The notes: generated by a model not told the origin, from the sequence alone. A stretch of 64,000 nucleotides of DNA from Bdellovibrio sp. NC01 (GCF_006874625.1 NZ_CP030034.1:1364001-1428000); one strand, 5' to 3'; shown: positions 7,531-16,781, counted from the stretch's first letter. A program made the numbers and translations.

Positions 7531-9162
7531 ATGATTCACTTATCAAATATCTCGAAGCAGCAGGGTAATAAGATTCTTTATCGCAATGGTTCTTTTCAGA
7601 TTAACGCTGGAGAGAAGATTGGCCTTGTCGGTCCTAATGGTGCCGGTAAAACGACTATTTTCCGTATTATCATGGGTGAAGAGGGTATCGACGGCGGTAC
7701 GATTTCTAAGTCAGATCGTACGGTGATTGGTTATTTCTCGCAAAATATCGAAGATATGCGTGGGCGTTCAGCTCTTGAAGAAGTGAAATCAGCGGTCGGC
7801 AACATCGGCGAGATGCAGGCCAAAATGCAGGAGTGCGAAGCAAAACTTTGTGATCCTGATTTGGATGCGGATGAAATGACTCGCATTCTTGAAGTTTACG
7901 GTGAATTGCAAGCCGACTTCGAACGTCTTGGTGGTTACGATCTAGAGGCTCGCGCGGCAGAGATCTTAACAGGTCTTGGTATTGGCCCAGATGATTATCA
8001 TCGTCCTACTGAAAGTTTCTCTGGTGGTTGGAAGATGCGTATCGCTCTTTCGAAAATTCTGGTTTTGAATCCTGAAGTTTTGCTGATGGACGAGCCGACG
8101 AATCACTTGGACGTCGAATCGATCGTATGGCTTGAAGAGTGGTTGGTGAACTTTAAAGGCGCCATCCTGATGACAAGCCATGATCGCGAGTTCATGAATC
8201 GTTTGGTTTCCAAAATTGTTGAGATCGCGAATAAATCAATCACGGTGTACGGCGGCAATTACGACTTCTATGAAAAAGAGCGTGATATCCGTAAAGAACA
8301 GTTGATCGCAGCAGCAAAACGTCAAGAAGACATGCTGGCGAAAGAAGAAGAATTCATCGCGCGCTTTGCGGCCCGTGCCTCGCATGCAGCCCAAGTGCAA
8401 TCGCGTGTTAAAAAATTAGAAAAAATTGATCGTATCGAAATTCCTGAAGAGGAAGCAGAAATCAAGTTTGAGTGGCCAGTGCCTCCGCGTGGTGGTGACG
8501 AGGTTGTGAAGTTTGAAGGGCTTTCGAAAATTTGGAAACGTGACGATGGCAAAGAGAAACTTGTGTTCTCTGGCGCCAATGCACTGGTAAAACGCCAAGA
8601 CCGTGTTGCGGTCGTTGGGGTGAATGGTGCTGGTAAATCAACGTTATTAAAAATTATCGCGGGCGATGTGGAAGCGACAGAAGGTAAATGCACATTGGGT
8701 GCGTCGATCAATGTCGGTTACTTCTCGCAAAATTCTTTGGACGTTTTAGATCCAAAGATGACGATTCTTGATGAAGTGCATTCGCGTATGCCGAATGCGG
8801 GCTTGGGAACTGTGCGCAGTCTTTTGGGTGCGTTTAAATTCTCGGGCGAAGAAGCAGATAAAAAAATCAGCGTTCTTTCGGGTGGTGAAAAATCACGTGT
8901 GGTTCTTGCGACGATCTTAGCGCAACCTGTGAATCTTTTGATTCTGGATGAGCCGACGAATCACTTGGATATCAAATCGCGCGAAATCTTGCTTGATGCA
9001 ATTAAAGAGTTCCCTGGAACTGTGCTTATCGTATCGCATGACCGTCACTTCCTTAAAGCCGTGACGACTCGTGTGTTTGAAGTCGATAAAAATCAACTTC
9101 GTATCTACGAAGGCGACTACGATTACTACACTCATAAAAAACAACAAGAGGCGAAAGCTTAA
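7531..9162 (+). CDS. ABC-F family ATPase
   Basis: Soluble protein with two ABC ATPase domains and no membrane segment. Domain 1: Walker A GPNGAGKTT, signature FSGGWKMR, Walker B with DEPTNHLD. Linker at about residues 250-310, rich in charged residues. Domain 2: GVNGAGKST, LSGGEKSR and DEPTNHLD. ABC-F proteins (EttA, Uup, YbiT, YheS) bind the ribosome E site and help translation under specific conditions; some give antibiotic resistance. The exact subgroup is not assigned from sequence alone. Length 543 is typical. The stop overlaps the start of the next gene by one base (TAATG), suggesting translational coupling. The ribosome site AAGGAA lies just before the ATG. Confidence 0.93.
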   Translation: MIHLSNISKQQGNKILYRNGSFQINAGEKIGLVGPNGAGKTTIFRIIMGEEGIDGGTISKSDRTVIGYFSQNIEDMRGRSALEEVKSAVGNIGEMQAKMQECEAKLCDPDLDADEMTRILEVYGELQADFERLGGYDLEARAAEILTGLGIGPDDYHRPTESFSGGWKMRIALSKILVLNPEVLLMDEPTNHLDVESIVWLEEWLVNFKGAILMTSHDREFMNRLVSKIVEIANKSITVYGGNYDFYEKERDIRKEQLIAAAKRQEDMLAKEEEFIARFAARASHAAQVQSRVKKLEKIDRIEIPEEEAEIKFEWPVPPRGGDEVVKFEGLSKIWKRDDGKEKLVFSGANALVKRQDRVAVVGVNGAGKSTLLKIIAGDVEATEGKCTLGASINVGYFSQNSLDVLDPKMTILDEVHSRMPNAGLGTVRSLLGAFKFSGEEADKKISVLSGGEKSRVVLATILAQPVNLLILDEPTNHLDIKSREILLDAIKEFPGTVLIVSHDRHFLKAVTTRVFEVDKNQLRIYEGDYDYYTHKKQQEAKA

Positions 9163-9956
9163 TGTCTGACCAAATGGACTTGCGAAGCTTCAAAATTCCT
9201 CTGGGCAAGTTAGCTCCGCTGGAGAAGTTTCGTACCCGCCAAGGCGATACCCTGACGTATCGCTTTTATCCTGCTTGGTGTGAAGACCTGGTGATTCTTT
9301 ATCACGGGGCGGGCAGTGATAGCCGTTACATGTGTGTATTGGCCGATGCCATTGCGAAATCAGGTGTCGCGAATGTGGTGACTCCGGATTTACGTGGGCA
9401 TGGCGGCAGTCTGAATCTAAACACTGATACTATTTCTCAGTCACAACTTGAAATCGATATGGAAGAGCTTTTGATTCACATCAAAATGCAGCGTTCGATT
9501 TCGCGTTTAACCTTGGCCGGGCACTCGATGGGTGGGGGCTTTACGTTAAGAATCGCCACTTCCGCATTGGGTAAACAGTTTTATAAATTCGTGGCCTTGG
9601 CGCCGCATTTGCCGGATCACTTGCAGACCAATCAACCAGGCTATGGCGGGTGGATCACAGCGGGTGAAAACGGCAGTTTCAATGTGAACTTCCCCGAAGC
9701 AATGCGTACCGGAAATGAACGTTTGCATTACAGTGCTCAGTACCTCAAGGCGGTTCATGCACCGGATGATGTGATGGAAAAGATCAAAGCTCTTCATCCG
9801 AATCTTTACGTTGTGACTGGTGGTAAAGACGAAGTGATCAACGCAGAAAAGCAAAAAGAATTGTTTGCTCACACCGATGTGAAGTTTCTGCTGCTCGAAT
9901 CCTTAAACCATATTTCGATCGTCTCAAAAGTGGACGGTTATCTTTCAGTTTTTTAG
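9162..9956 (+). CDS. Alpha/beta hydrolase
   Basis: Alpha/beta-hydrolase of 264 residues. It has the oxyanion segment LYHGAG, PDLRGHGGS, the nucleophile elbow GHSMGG with catalytic Ser, Asp in GGKDEV and a late His in LNHISIV, a full Ser-Asp-His triad. No signal peptide, so probably cytoplasmic. Related to monoacylglycerol lipase or lysophospholipase-type enzymes; substrate unknown. Coupled to the upstream ABC-F gene by a one-base stop/start overlap. Confidence 0.88.
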   Translation: MSDQMDLRSFKIPLGKLAPLEKFRTRQGDTLTYRFYPAWCEDLVILYHGAGSDSRYMCVLADAIAKSGVANVVTPDLRGHGGSLNLNTDTISQSQLEIDMEELLIHIKMQRSISRLTLAGHSMGGGFTLRIATSALGKQFYKFVALAPHLPDHLQTNQPGYGGWITAGENGSFNVNFPEAMRTGNERLHYSAQYLKAVHAPDDVMEKIKALHPNLYVVTGGKDEVINAEKQKELFAHTDVKFLLLESLNHISIVSKVDGYLSVF

Positions 9957-10044
9957 GTTTTGAATTCTAATTGCCCTCAAGTGGCCCAAAGTCCTGCCGA
10001 TAAGTTCTACGAATATAACCAAATTCTTGAACGTAGGCGGGGTT

Positions 10045-10302
10045 ATGAATTCGGAAATGGGAGAGTTTGCTCTCCGACAGATTATTTCGTCCTTGGTAGT
10101 TGTAGGGCCCTTGTTGCTGATAATTGCGGGTTTCAACTACGTCTTCAATCAAAGCAAAAAAGCAGTCATGATCTATTTGGTCGCAGGAGTCATAGCCACC
10201 ACCATCGGGGCTGTGAATCTGTACCGACAGTTCAATGCGCGCAGTGAAGAATCTCCGCGCATTGCACCTGCGGTGACGAATCAAGTAGGCGAACAGTCTT
10301 AG
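10045..10302 (+). CDS. Small two-segment membrane protein
   Basis: Unrecognised protein of 85 residues. Two hydrophobic stretches (about residues 11-30 and 37-57) suggest two membrane helices with a short NQSKK loop, then a polar tail. ATG is preferred over a TTG six codons upstream because a G-rich stretch (GGCGGGG) lies just before it. It overlaps the end of the convergent potD gene by four bases. An overlapping minus-strand frame lacks hydrophobic pattern and is rejected. Function unknown. Confidence 0.6.
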   Translation: MNSEMGEFALRQIISSLVVVGPLLLIIAGFNYVFNQSKKAVMIYLVAGVIATTIGAVNLYRQFNARSEESPRIAPAVTNQVGEQS

Positions 10303-11300
10303 TTGGTTTTGATCTCAGTCCAAATATCTTCCCACAGTTTGTTTTTCTCGGCCAAGTCGTGAAGCGAATGGAACTTCTTAAGATCTGCAGGGATCAGCTT
10401 TTGATTAACCTTCAAAACGGGTCCCGCGTGAATGTTCTGAATCTTGTTTTGTTCGACTTCGGGGCTTAGTAAAAAGTTAATCAGCTTGTGGGCTGCTTCC
10501 GTGTGCTTGCTGCCTTTAATAATCACCAAATTATCAAGGCCCATGCTGCAGCCTTCTTCCGGGATGATGTATTCAAGGTCTTTATTGGCAGCGACGGCTT
10601 GTTGTGCGTCTGACGAATATGTTTGAGCAGCAACGACCTCTTTATTTTTTAAGATGTCGACGGTATCAGATGTAAACATCTTCACGTTCTTTTTAGCTGC
10701 TAGGATAATTGCTTTAGCCGCTTTTAACTCTTCCGGGTCTGTGCTGTTCACAGATTTTCCATTCATGATCAAAGCCGCACCCAAAACTTCGCGCACGTCA
10801 TCCAGCAACGCGAATTTGCCGGCAAGCTCTGGATTTGTCAGAAGGTCCTTCCACGATTTCATCGAACCTTTGTAAAGGGCGCGGTTCACAGCGATGCCCG
10901 TCGTGCCCCAAGCGTAGGGAAGCGAGTACTTGTTAGTTGGATCAAACTGCAAACCCATGAACGTCGGCGAAACTTGAGCGCGGTTGGCGATTTGTTCGGC
11001 TTTGAGCTCTTCCAAAAGATTCATTTTGATCATGATGTCGACCATGTAGTCCGAGGGCACAGCCACGTCGATGCCTGAAGATCCCGCTTGCACCTTCGCT
11101 AGCAGCTCTTCACTGGAAGAGTAGTTGGAGATATTCAGCTTAATGCCCGTCTCCTTTTCGAACTTCGCTTGCATTTCCGGAGTGAGGTAATTGCCCCAGA
11201 TCGCAAGGTTCACAACCTTGGCGTCAGTGTCTTGAGCTTTTTTGGTACAAGCCGTGAAAAGCAGACTGCAAGCTAGAAGTGCGATCAATATTCTCGACAT
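10299..11300 (-). CDS. potD: Spermidine/putrescine-binding lipoprotein (PotD-like)
   Basis: Periplasmic solute-binding component of a polyamine ABC transporter. N-terminal lipoprotein signal with lipobox LFTAC (Cys18). The mature part has VNLAIWGNYLTPE, the SSEELLAKV region, IDVAVPSDYMV and the hinge-lobe segment SLPYAWGTTGIAVNR, typical of PotD/PotF. Length 333 is normal. Unlike the common potABCD order, this gene is divergent from potABC, with only 28 bases between the two start codons. Ribosome site AAAGGA precedes its ATG. Polyamine uptake fits a predator that feeds on host cytoplasm (inference). Confidence 0.92.
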   Translation of the reverse strand: MSRILIALLACSLLFTACTKKAQDTDAKVVNLAIWGNYLTPEMQAKFEKETGIKLNISNYSSSEELLAKVQAGSSGIDVAVPSDYMVDIMIKMNLLEELKAEQIANRAQVSPTFMGLQFDPTNKYSLPYAWGTTGIAVNRALYKGSMKSWKDLLTNPELAGKFALLDDVREVLGAALIMNGKSVNSTDPEELKAAKAIILAAKKNVKMFTSDTVDILKNKEVVAAQTYSSDAQQAVAANKDLEYIIPEEGCSMGLDNLVIIKGSKHTEAAHKLINFLLSPEVEQNKIQNIHAGPVLKVNQKLIPADLKKFHSLHDLAEKNKLWEDIWTEIKTN

Positions 11301-11328
11301 TTTTTGAAATCCTTTTTATTGTTAGTGC

Positions 11329-12228
11329 ATGCTTGAACTTCTGAATATCGGCAAAAGTTTTTCGAGTCAAACAGCCTTAAAGGGCGTGAACCTTTCTATT
11401 GCGGAAGGGGAGTTCTTTTCTTTGCTAGGTCCAAGTGGCTGCGGAAAGACAACACTTTTGCGTATCATCGCGGGGCTTGAGACGGTGTCGCACGGAAAAA
11501 TTCTTCTGAATGGCGAACACGTCGAGCATTTAAGTGCAGCCGAAAGACCGTTCAATATGGTTTTTCAGAAGTACGCACTTTTTCCGCACCTGACTGTGGG
11601 TGAAAACATCGCTTACGGCCTGAAGGTCAAAAAGTTTTCTGCTGATGAAATTGAACTTCGGGTAGCGGATGCCCTAAACCTTGTCGAGATGTCAGAGTTC
11701 CGTCATCGTCGTCCTGAAACTTTGTCGGGAGGTCAAGCGCAACGCGTAGCCATTGCTCGCGCATTAGTCAATCACCCGAAAGTATTACTTTTGGATGAAC
11801 CTTTATCTGCACTAGATCAAAAGTTGCGCGAACACATGCAGCGTGAACTTCGCGCGTTGCAACGCAAACTTGGTTTGACGTTTATTTACGTAACTCACGA
11901 TCAAGAAGAAGCACTCGCAATGTCGGATCGTATTGGTCTCATGAATAAAGGCGAGCTTGTGCAAGTCAGCTCGCCCCAAGAAATCTATGAAAACCCGGAA
12001 GGTGCCTTTGCGGCCCAGTTCATGGGGATGAGCACATGTCTGCAAGGGGAGTTGGTTGAGATCTCTCAGGACTTCGCGACTTTAAAATTAAGCGATGGCA
12101 GTCTTGTGCGTGGGAAATTCAATGTCCCAGCAGAAGACTTGCGCTTAGGCATGTCCTTAGATGCGTACGTGCGTAAGGCAATGGTTTTTAATCGCGGCGA
12201 TTTGCAAGTGGGAACTCGCGCGAAGTGA
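11329..12228 (+). CDS. potA: Polyamine ABC transporter ATP-binding protein (PotA-like)
   Basis: ATPase subunit with Walker A GPSGCGKTT, Q-loop VFQKYALFPHLTVGENIAYGL, signature LSGGQAQRVAIARAL, Walker B LLLDEPLSALD and switch His in YVTHDQEEA. A TOBE-like C-terminal part follows, slightly short (299 residues against about 370 in E. coli PotA). It sits with the two permease genes and the binding protein, which defines the substrate class. No Shine-Dalgarno sequence is seen before the ATG; the divergent potD start is 28 bases away, so the message may be leaderless or start inside potD. The stop overlaps the next start (GTGA). Confidence 0.92.
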   Translation: MLELLNIGKSFSSQTALKGVNLSIAEGEFFSLLGPSGCGKTTLLRIIAGLETVSHGKILLNGEHVEHLSAAERPFNMVFQKYALFPHLTVGENIAYGLKVKKFSADEIELRVADALNLVEMSEFRHRRPETLSGGQAQRVAIARALVNHPKVLLLDEPLSALDQKLREHMQRELRALQRKLGLTFIYVTHDQEEALAMSDRIGLMNKGELVQVSSPQEIYENPEGAFAAQFMGMSTCLQGELVEISQDFATLKLSDGSLVRGKFNVPAEDLRLGMSLDAYVRKAMVFNRGDLQVGTRAK

Positions 12229-13058
12229 GATCACGTCAGTCACTTTCTTTTCCAGCTTTAATATGGTTTGCAGCTTTTGTATTGTTGCCACTCTTGATTG
12301 TGCTCGCGGTCAGTTTTGCGACTCGCGGCACCTATGGTGGTCTTGAGTGGACTTTGACATTTGAAAACTATGTGCACGCCTTTTCGTGGACGTCGTTCGC
12401 GATCTTTTTAGAAAGCCTGAAGTTAGCTCTACTAACTTCCGTCACTTGTGCGGTGTTGGGTGTTTTGATGGCCTGGGCAATGAGCACAGCTTCGCTTAAA
12501 CAGCGTCAGTTTTATGTCGCAGCTTTAGCGCTGCCTTTTTTGACGAATGTGGTGATTCGTATTTATGCCCTCAGACTGTTTGTGGGTTTTGATGGACCAC
12601 TGCAAGCGGTGCTTAAATTTACGGGCATTGAATTCGATCCGTTCATGCTGACACAAAATCAGTTCCTGGTTTTTTACGGGATGGTGACGACCTATCTGCC
12701 GTTCATGGTGTTGCCACTCTATGGAGCGTTCGAGAAATTTGATTTTGCGCTTGTTGAGGCGGCACAAGATTTGGGCGCTTCGGCATGGACTATTTTACGC
12801 ACGGTTATTTTGCCAAACCTTAAAAAGCCACTGGCGAGCGGATTCTTATTGGTGTTCATCCCTTCTTTGGGTGAGTTTTTGATTCCGGACTTATTGGGTG
12901 GCGCAAAGACCATGCTTTACGGGAACCTGATCACGGAACAATTTTTAAAAGCACGCAACTGGGCACAAGGTTCGGCCTTGGCGATTTTGTTGATCGTGAT
13001 GTTGTTGGTTATCGTCTTCGTCTTTACTCGTAAAAAAGGGGCAGAGCATGGCTCATGA
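12225..13058 (+). CDS. potB: Polyamine ABC transporter permease (PotB-like)
   Basis: Inner membrane permease of 277 residues with about six membrane helices and the ATPase-contact EAA loop EAAQDLGASAWTILR. GTG start, overlapping the potA stop by four bases (GTGA), so translation is coupled. Pairs with PotC to form the channel energised by PotA. Confidence 0.9.
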   Translation: MRSRQSLSFPALIWFAAFVLLPLLIVLAVSFATRGTYGGLEWTLTFENYVHAFSWTSFAIFLESLKLALLTSVTCAVLGVLMAWAMSTASLKQRQFYVAALALPFLTNVVIRIYALRLFVGFDGPLQAVLKFTGIEFDPFMLTQNQFLVFYGMVTTYLPFMVLPLYGAFEKFDFALVEAAQDLGASAWTILRTVILPNLKKPLASGFLLVFIPSLGEFLIPDLLGGAKTMLYGNLITEQFLKARNWAQGSALAILLIVMLLVIVFVFTRKKGAEHGS

Positions 13059-13890
13059 ATGTCAGCGTCCTGCCGCTCCAAAACTTGCGAAGATCTTATT
13101 ATGGCTTGTGCTGTTATTGTTATATCTGCCGATTGCGGTGATGTTTGTAAGTTCTTTTGTCGAGCGCAACTCTGACAGGATTTCGTTAAGTTTGCGTTGG
13201 TTTAAAGAGGTCTTTGCCGATTCCGCATTGATGCAGGCTTTGGGTAATTCTTTATTGGTGGCGATCTGTGCAAGTTCAATTGCGACTGTAGTGGGAACCG
13301 CGGCCGCAGTCGGTATGCAAAAAGCTTCTAAAAAAGTGCGCCGCCTTTTAGAAGGCTTGTCATTAACGTCTTTGATTTTTCCAGAGATCGTTTTTGCCCT
13401 AGCACTTCTGAGTTGGTTCTTTGTCATGCGTATGGAGCTGGGTTTGACGACGGTGATCATCGCCCATGTGACGTTTTCATTGTCGTATGTGATGATGACC
13501 GTCAGTTCGCGGCTGGTCAGTTTTGATCCTTCGTTTGAAGATGCGGCTCGCGACTTAGGCGCCAGTGAATGGCAAATTCTAAAAACCATAATTCTACCAT
13601 TGTTAAAGCCCGCAATTTTAGGTGGCTTTATCTTAAGCTTTTTGTTGTCGTTCGATGACTTTTTGATCACCTATTTCGTGAATGGTGTAGGTCAAGATAC
13701 TCTGCCAGTGAAGCTTTATACCGCGATGAAGATGGGTGTAAGTCCCAAGCTGCATGCGCTTTCAAGTTTGATGTTTCTTATGACTTTAGCTGTCTTGATT
13801 TTCCTCTTCCGTTCTTCTTCCTTTCATGTTTTGCTTCAAGATGAAGCACAAGGAAGCGGCAATGAATCCACAGAAAAAGAAAATCTATAG
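13048..13890 (+). CDS. potC: Polyamine ABC transporter permease (PotC-like)
   Basis: Second inner membrane permease, 280 residues, about six helices, with EAA loop EDAARDLGASEWQILK. It starts 11 bases inside the potB end. The C-terminal tail is polar (DEAQGSGNESTEKENL) and overlaps the next gene, so the four plus-strand genes form one transcript. Confidence 0.9.
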   Translation: MAHECQRPAAPKLAKILLWLVLLLLYLPIAVMFVSSFVERNSDRISLSLRWFKEVFADSALMQALGNSLLVAICASSIATVVGTAAAVGMQKASKKVRRLLEGLSLTSLIFPEIVFALALLSWFFVMRMELGLTTVIIAHVTFSLSYVMMTVSSRLVSFDPSFEDAARDLGASEWQILKTIILPLLKPAILGGFILSFLLSFDDFLITYFVNGVGQDTLPVKLYTAMKMGVSPKLHALSSLMFLMTLAVLIFLFRSSSFHVLLQDEAQGSGNESTEKENL

Positions 13891-15118
13891 CTGGGCTTTT
13901 TACGACTGGGCGAATAGTACATATTCCACAACCGTGATGGCTGGATTTTTCCCCGTCTTTTTTAAAAACTTCTGGAGTCAGGGCGCTGATGCCGTCACGA
14001 CAACTGCACGACTAGGGACGGCTATTTCAATTTCAAGTTTGGTTGTCGCGTTGATGAGTCCCACTTTAGGAGTCATGGCCGATCTGCGTGGTTTTAAAAA
14101 ACTTCTATGTTTGGGTTTCATGGTTTTAGGTGTTTTGTGCTGTGCCTGGATGGCGTTTATCCCAGCGGGCGATTGGTGGAATGCCATTGTTGCCTATGGG
14201 GTTGCGATGTTGGCGTTCAATGCAAGCTGCGTATTTTACGAAGCCCTGCTACCATTTGTTGCAGAGCCTGAAGATCTGGATTACGCCTCGTCCTTAGGAT
14301 ATTCGTTAGGCTATTTAGGCGGTGGAATTTTATTCTTGCTCAACGTGATCATGTACTTGAAACCTGAAATCTTTGGTTTGAAAGATGGCGTTCAAGCGGT
14401 GCAAGTTTCGTTTATCAGTGTGGCGTTGTGGTGGTTCGTGTTTTCCTATCCACTTGCGAAGAATGTTCCTGAACCTGAAGTGTTGGTTTCAAAAGAAAGT
14501 ATCTGGCGTTTAACTCTGCAAAGTGTGCGTACGTTGGCTGCGACTTTCAAAAAACTTTTGCTTGAAAAGAATTTGCTGATCTTCATGATCGCTTATTGGC
14601 TTTACATTGACGGAGTTTACACGGTCATGACGATGGCTGTGGATTTCGGGATTTCAATCGGCTTTGAAGCAAAAGATTTAATCGCCGCCTTGTTGATCAC
14701 GCAGTTCGTAGGTTTCCCGGCAGCCTATTATTTCGGCACAATTACGAAACGTTGGGGCACAAAAGGACCGATACTGTTTTGCATTCTCATTTACGCGATC
14801 ACAGTTATTTTAGCGACGATGATGTCACAGGCTTGGCATTTCTATCTGCTCGCGACAGTGATTGGATTGGTGCAAGGTGGAGTTCAGGCATTGAGTCGTT
14901 CTTTGTTCGCGCGTATGTCGCCAAAAGAATACAGTGGCGAATATTTTGGGCTCTTTAACCTTGTTGGTAGATTTGCTTCGATCCTAGGCCCGTTGTTTGT
15001 GGCCTTCGGGGTGACAGTGACTGGGAATTCGCGCATGGGAATGTTAGGACTTCTGGTTCTGTTTATTTCGGGCGGCTGGTTGTTGGCTCTGGTGAAAGAG
15101 CCGAGAGTTAAGGCTTAG
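13862..15118 (+). CDS. MFS transporter, UMF1 (Atg22-like) family
   Basis: Major facilitator with about 12 membrane helices over 418 residues. The N-terminal WAFYDWANSTYSTTV segment is the hallmark of the UMF1/Atg22-like family, found in bacteria as well as yeast vacuoles, where it exports amino acids. The start is set at the ATG of MNPQKKK because AGGAAG lies five bases upstream; this puts a 29-base overlap with potC. Its place in the pot operon suggests a linked nutrient role, but the substrate is not known. Confidence 0.88.
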   Translation: MNPQKKKIYSWAFYDWANSTYSTTVMAGFFPVFFKNFWSQGADAVTTTARLGTAISISSLVVALMSPTLGVMADLRGFKKLLCLGFMVLGVLCCAWMAFIPAGDWWNAIVAYGVAMLAFNASCVFYEALLPFVAEPEDLDYASSLGYSLGYLGGGILFLLNVIMYLKPEIFGLKDGVQAVQVSFISVALWWFVFSYPLAKNVPEPEVLVSKESIWRLTLQSVRTLAATFKKLLLEKNLLIFMIAYWLYIDGVYTVMTMAVDFGISIGFEAKDLIAALLITQFVGFPAAYYFGTITKRWGTKGPILFCILIYAITVILATMMSQAWHFYLLATVIGLVQGGVQALSRSLFARMSPKEYSGEYFGLFNLVGRFASILGPLFVAFGVTVTGNSRMGMLGLLVLFISGGWLLALVKEPRVKA

Positions 15119-15287
15119 TTTCGTCGTCGTGCTTTTTCTTTTCGGGATCTTGCTCTTGCTGTTGTTCGATGATCTTTTTCGCGCGTTTACCAGTGATACC
15201 CATTGATTCTGGGAAGAGCAGGGTGATCGTGACGAATACCATCGTAACGACAACAAAGAAGATGGCCATGGATAAAACAATACTCAC
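15108..15287 (-). CDS. Small single-span membrane protein
   Basis: Unrecognised protein of about 59 residues: one N-terminal membrane helix (SIVLSMAIFFVVVTMVFVTI) and a charged cytoplasmic-type tail rich in K, E, Q and D. GTG start is chosen since GGAG lies six bases upstream; a longer TTG start would include the ribosome site. It overlaps the end of the convergent MFS gene by 11 bases. The small size and lack of a known motif make it a tentative call. Confidence 0.55.
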   Translation of the reverse strand: MSIVLSMAIFFVVVTMVFVTITLLFPESMGITGKRAKKIIEQQQEQDPEKKKHDDETKP

Positions 15288-15364
15288 AATGCACTCCAAA
15301 AATAGGGAAAGAATGAATCTTTTCTAGTATATGAGGTCCCAAAAGGGAAAGGAAAACTTTTGTG

Positions 15365-15394
15365 TTGGACTTTACCCATGGTTCACGACATAAA
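15365..15394 (+). promoter_or_regulatory. Candidate sigma-70 promoter of rlmE
   Basis: TTGGAC and CATAAA separated by 18 bases. The -10 box ends eight bases before the rlmE ATG and no ribosome site lies between, so the transcript might begin at or very near the start codon. Confidence 0.4.
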
Positions 15395-15402
15395 CCTTCG
15401 AT

Positions 15403-15993
15403 ATGACTTACAATCCGCGCGATAGATACTTTAGAAAAGCAAAGGAAGAGGGCTTTGCGGCCCGCTCTGTTTTCAAGCTTGAAGAGATCGACAAGAAATA
15501 CAAAATCTTTAAACCCGGCCAAACAGTTCTAGATCTTGGAGCCTCTCCAGGCTCGTGGTCACAATATGCTTCCAAAATGGTTGGTCAAAACGGTCGCGTG
15601 TTGGGTGTCGATCTAAGCCCGGTGACTGTGAAGTTGAACAATGCTGTGTTTATTCAAGCTGATCTCCGCGACTTGAATCTTGAAGAGATTTTTAAAGAAC
15701 ACGGATATCAACCCCCGTTTGATTTAGTGATGTCAGATATGGCGCCAAAGACGACAGGCATCCGCATGACCGATCAAGCACGCTCGATGGAGCTGTGTGA
15801 ACTGGCTTTAGATGTTGCACGCCGTTTCTTGAAAAAAGATGGCCACTTTATCTGCAAACTCTTTCATAGCGACGATTTCGGTAAACTTCGCGATGAAATC
15901 AAAAAATCATTCGCAAAATGCGAGGCGGTTAAGCCTGACTCTACTCGTAAGATCTCAAAAGAAATCTTTTTGGTCGGAATCAGCAAGAAATGA
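15403..15993 (+). CDS. rlmE: 23S rRNA 2'-O-methyltransferase RlmE (FtsJ/RrmJ)
   Basis: SAM-dependent methyltransferase that modifies a uridine in the A loop of 23S rRNA. It has RARS-like FAARSVFKLEEID at the N-terminus, motif I VLDLGASPGSWSQYA, GVDLSP and the catalytic K-D-K-E set: Lys in VFKL, Asp in MSDMAPKTTG, Lys in FICKLFH and Glu in SKEIFLVG. 196 residues, as in E. coli RlmE. The stop overlaps the start of the pseudouridine synthase gene by four bases, making an RNA-modification operon. Confidence 0.95.
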   Translation: MTYNPRDRYFRKAKEEGFAARSVFKLEEIDKKYKIFKPGQTVLDLGASPGSWSQYASKMVGQNGRVLGVDLSPVTVKLNNAVFIQADLRDLNLEEIFKEHGYQPPFDLVMSDMAPKTTGIRMTDQARSMELCELALDVARRFLKKDGHFICKLFHSDDFGKLRDEIKKSFAKCEAVKPDSTRKISKEIFLVGISKK

Positions 15994-16676
15994 TTAACGT
16001 TGTTTTCCAGAACGAGCACTTCGTCATTTGTGATAAGCCCAGTGGAGTATTAAGTACCCCAAGTCGCTTTGAAGACGAAGATACGCGCGCTTGTTTGGGA
16101 AAAACTCTTCAACACGAACTAGGCATTCAGATCTTTCCCGTGCACCGTCTTGATTTCGAGGTGTCGGGGCTTGTGATGTATGCCAAGAGTATGGAGTCCC
16201 ATCGTGCTGCCAATGCATGGTTTGAGAATCGCACAGTCACGAAAACCTACTGTGCATTGACTTCGGGGCAGGACTTTTCTCACATTCCAGACAATGTCCA
16301 AAACACTAAGCATGCTATTGAACTAAAAGTTGGTCACAAATACACATGGACTGCTAAAGTTTTACGCGGAAAACGACGTGCGTATGAATCTCCACAAGGC
16401 AAACCTAGCTTAACCGAAGCCATTTACTTGGGAGTTAATTCAAATGGTTTTCATTTGTGGGATTTGCATCCAGTCACGGGGCGCTCGCATCAGTTGCGAT
16501 TCGATTTAAGTCGTCATGGATTTCCAATAATAGGCGATATTTTGTATGGTTCTAAAGAGCGTTGGCTTGCTGATGATGCAATTGCCTTGCGTTCATATGA
16601 AATCGATTTTTCTAGAGCAAAACAGCGAGAGAAGTTTTCTCTTCCGCAAAAAATTTCTATTCACAAATTTATTTAA
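15990..16676 (+). CDS. RluA-family pseudouridine synthase
   Basis: Catalyses uridine to pseudouridine in rRNA or tRNA. Catalytic Asp lies in VHRLDFEVSGLVMYAKS, with the KPSGVLSTPS element near the N-terminus and HPVTGRSHQLRFDLSRHGFPIIGDILYG near the C-terminus. No S4 domain, so it resembles single-domain members such as RluA or TruC. Target RNA unknown. It begins in an ATGA overlap with rlmE. The last part of the gene is AT-rich compared with its neighbours. Confidence 0.9.
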   Translation: MINVVFQNEHFVICDKPSGVLSTPSRFEDEDTRACLGKTLQHELGIQIFPVHRLDFEVSGLVMYAKSMESHRAANAWFENRTVTKTYCALTSGQDFSHIPDNVQNTKHAIELKVGHKYTWTAKVLRGKRRAYESPQGKPSLTEAIYLGVNSNGFHLWDLHPVTGRSHQLRFDLSRHGFPIIGDILYGSKERWLADDAIALRSYEIDFSRAKQREKFSLPQKISIHKFI

Positions 16677-16781
16677 AGCAGAAATTGTAGATGCATATTG
16701 AGCGATGACAATCGGTGCATGTATGGCAGGCCATGTAAATTAATATTGATTGTGTTTAGTTGTTAGTCGAAAATCTTATCA

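Noticed and set aside
9967-10284. 105-codon minus-strand frame opposite the small membrane protein
   Set aside because: No hydrophobic pattern or ribosome site, whereas the plus-strand frame has two membrane segments.
13062-13670. 202-codon minus-strand frame antisense to potC
   Set aside because: No ribosome site, no domain, and potC on the plus strand has clear permease features.
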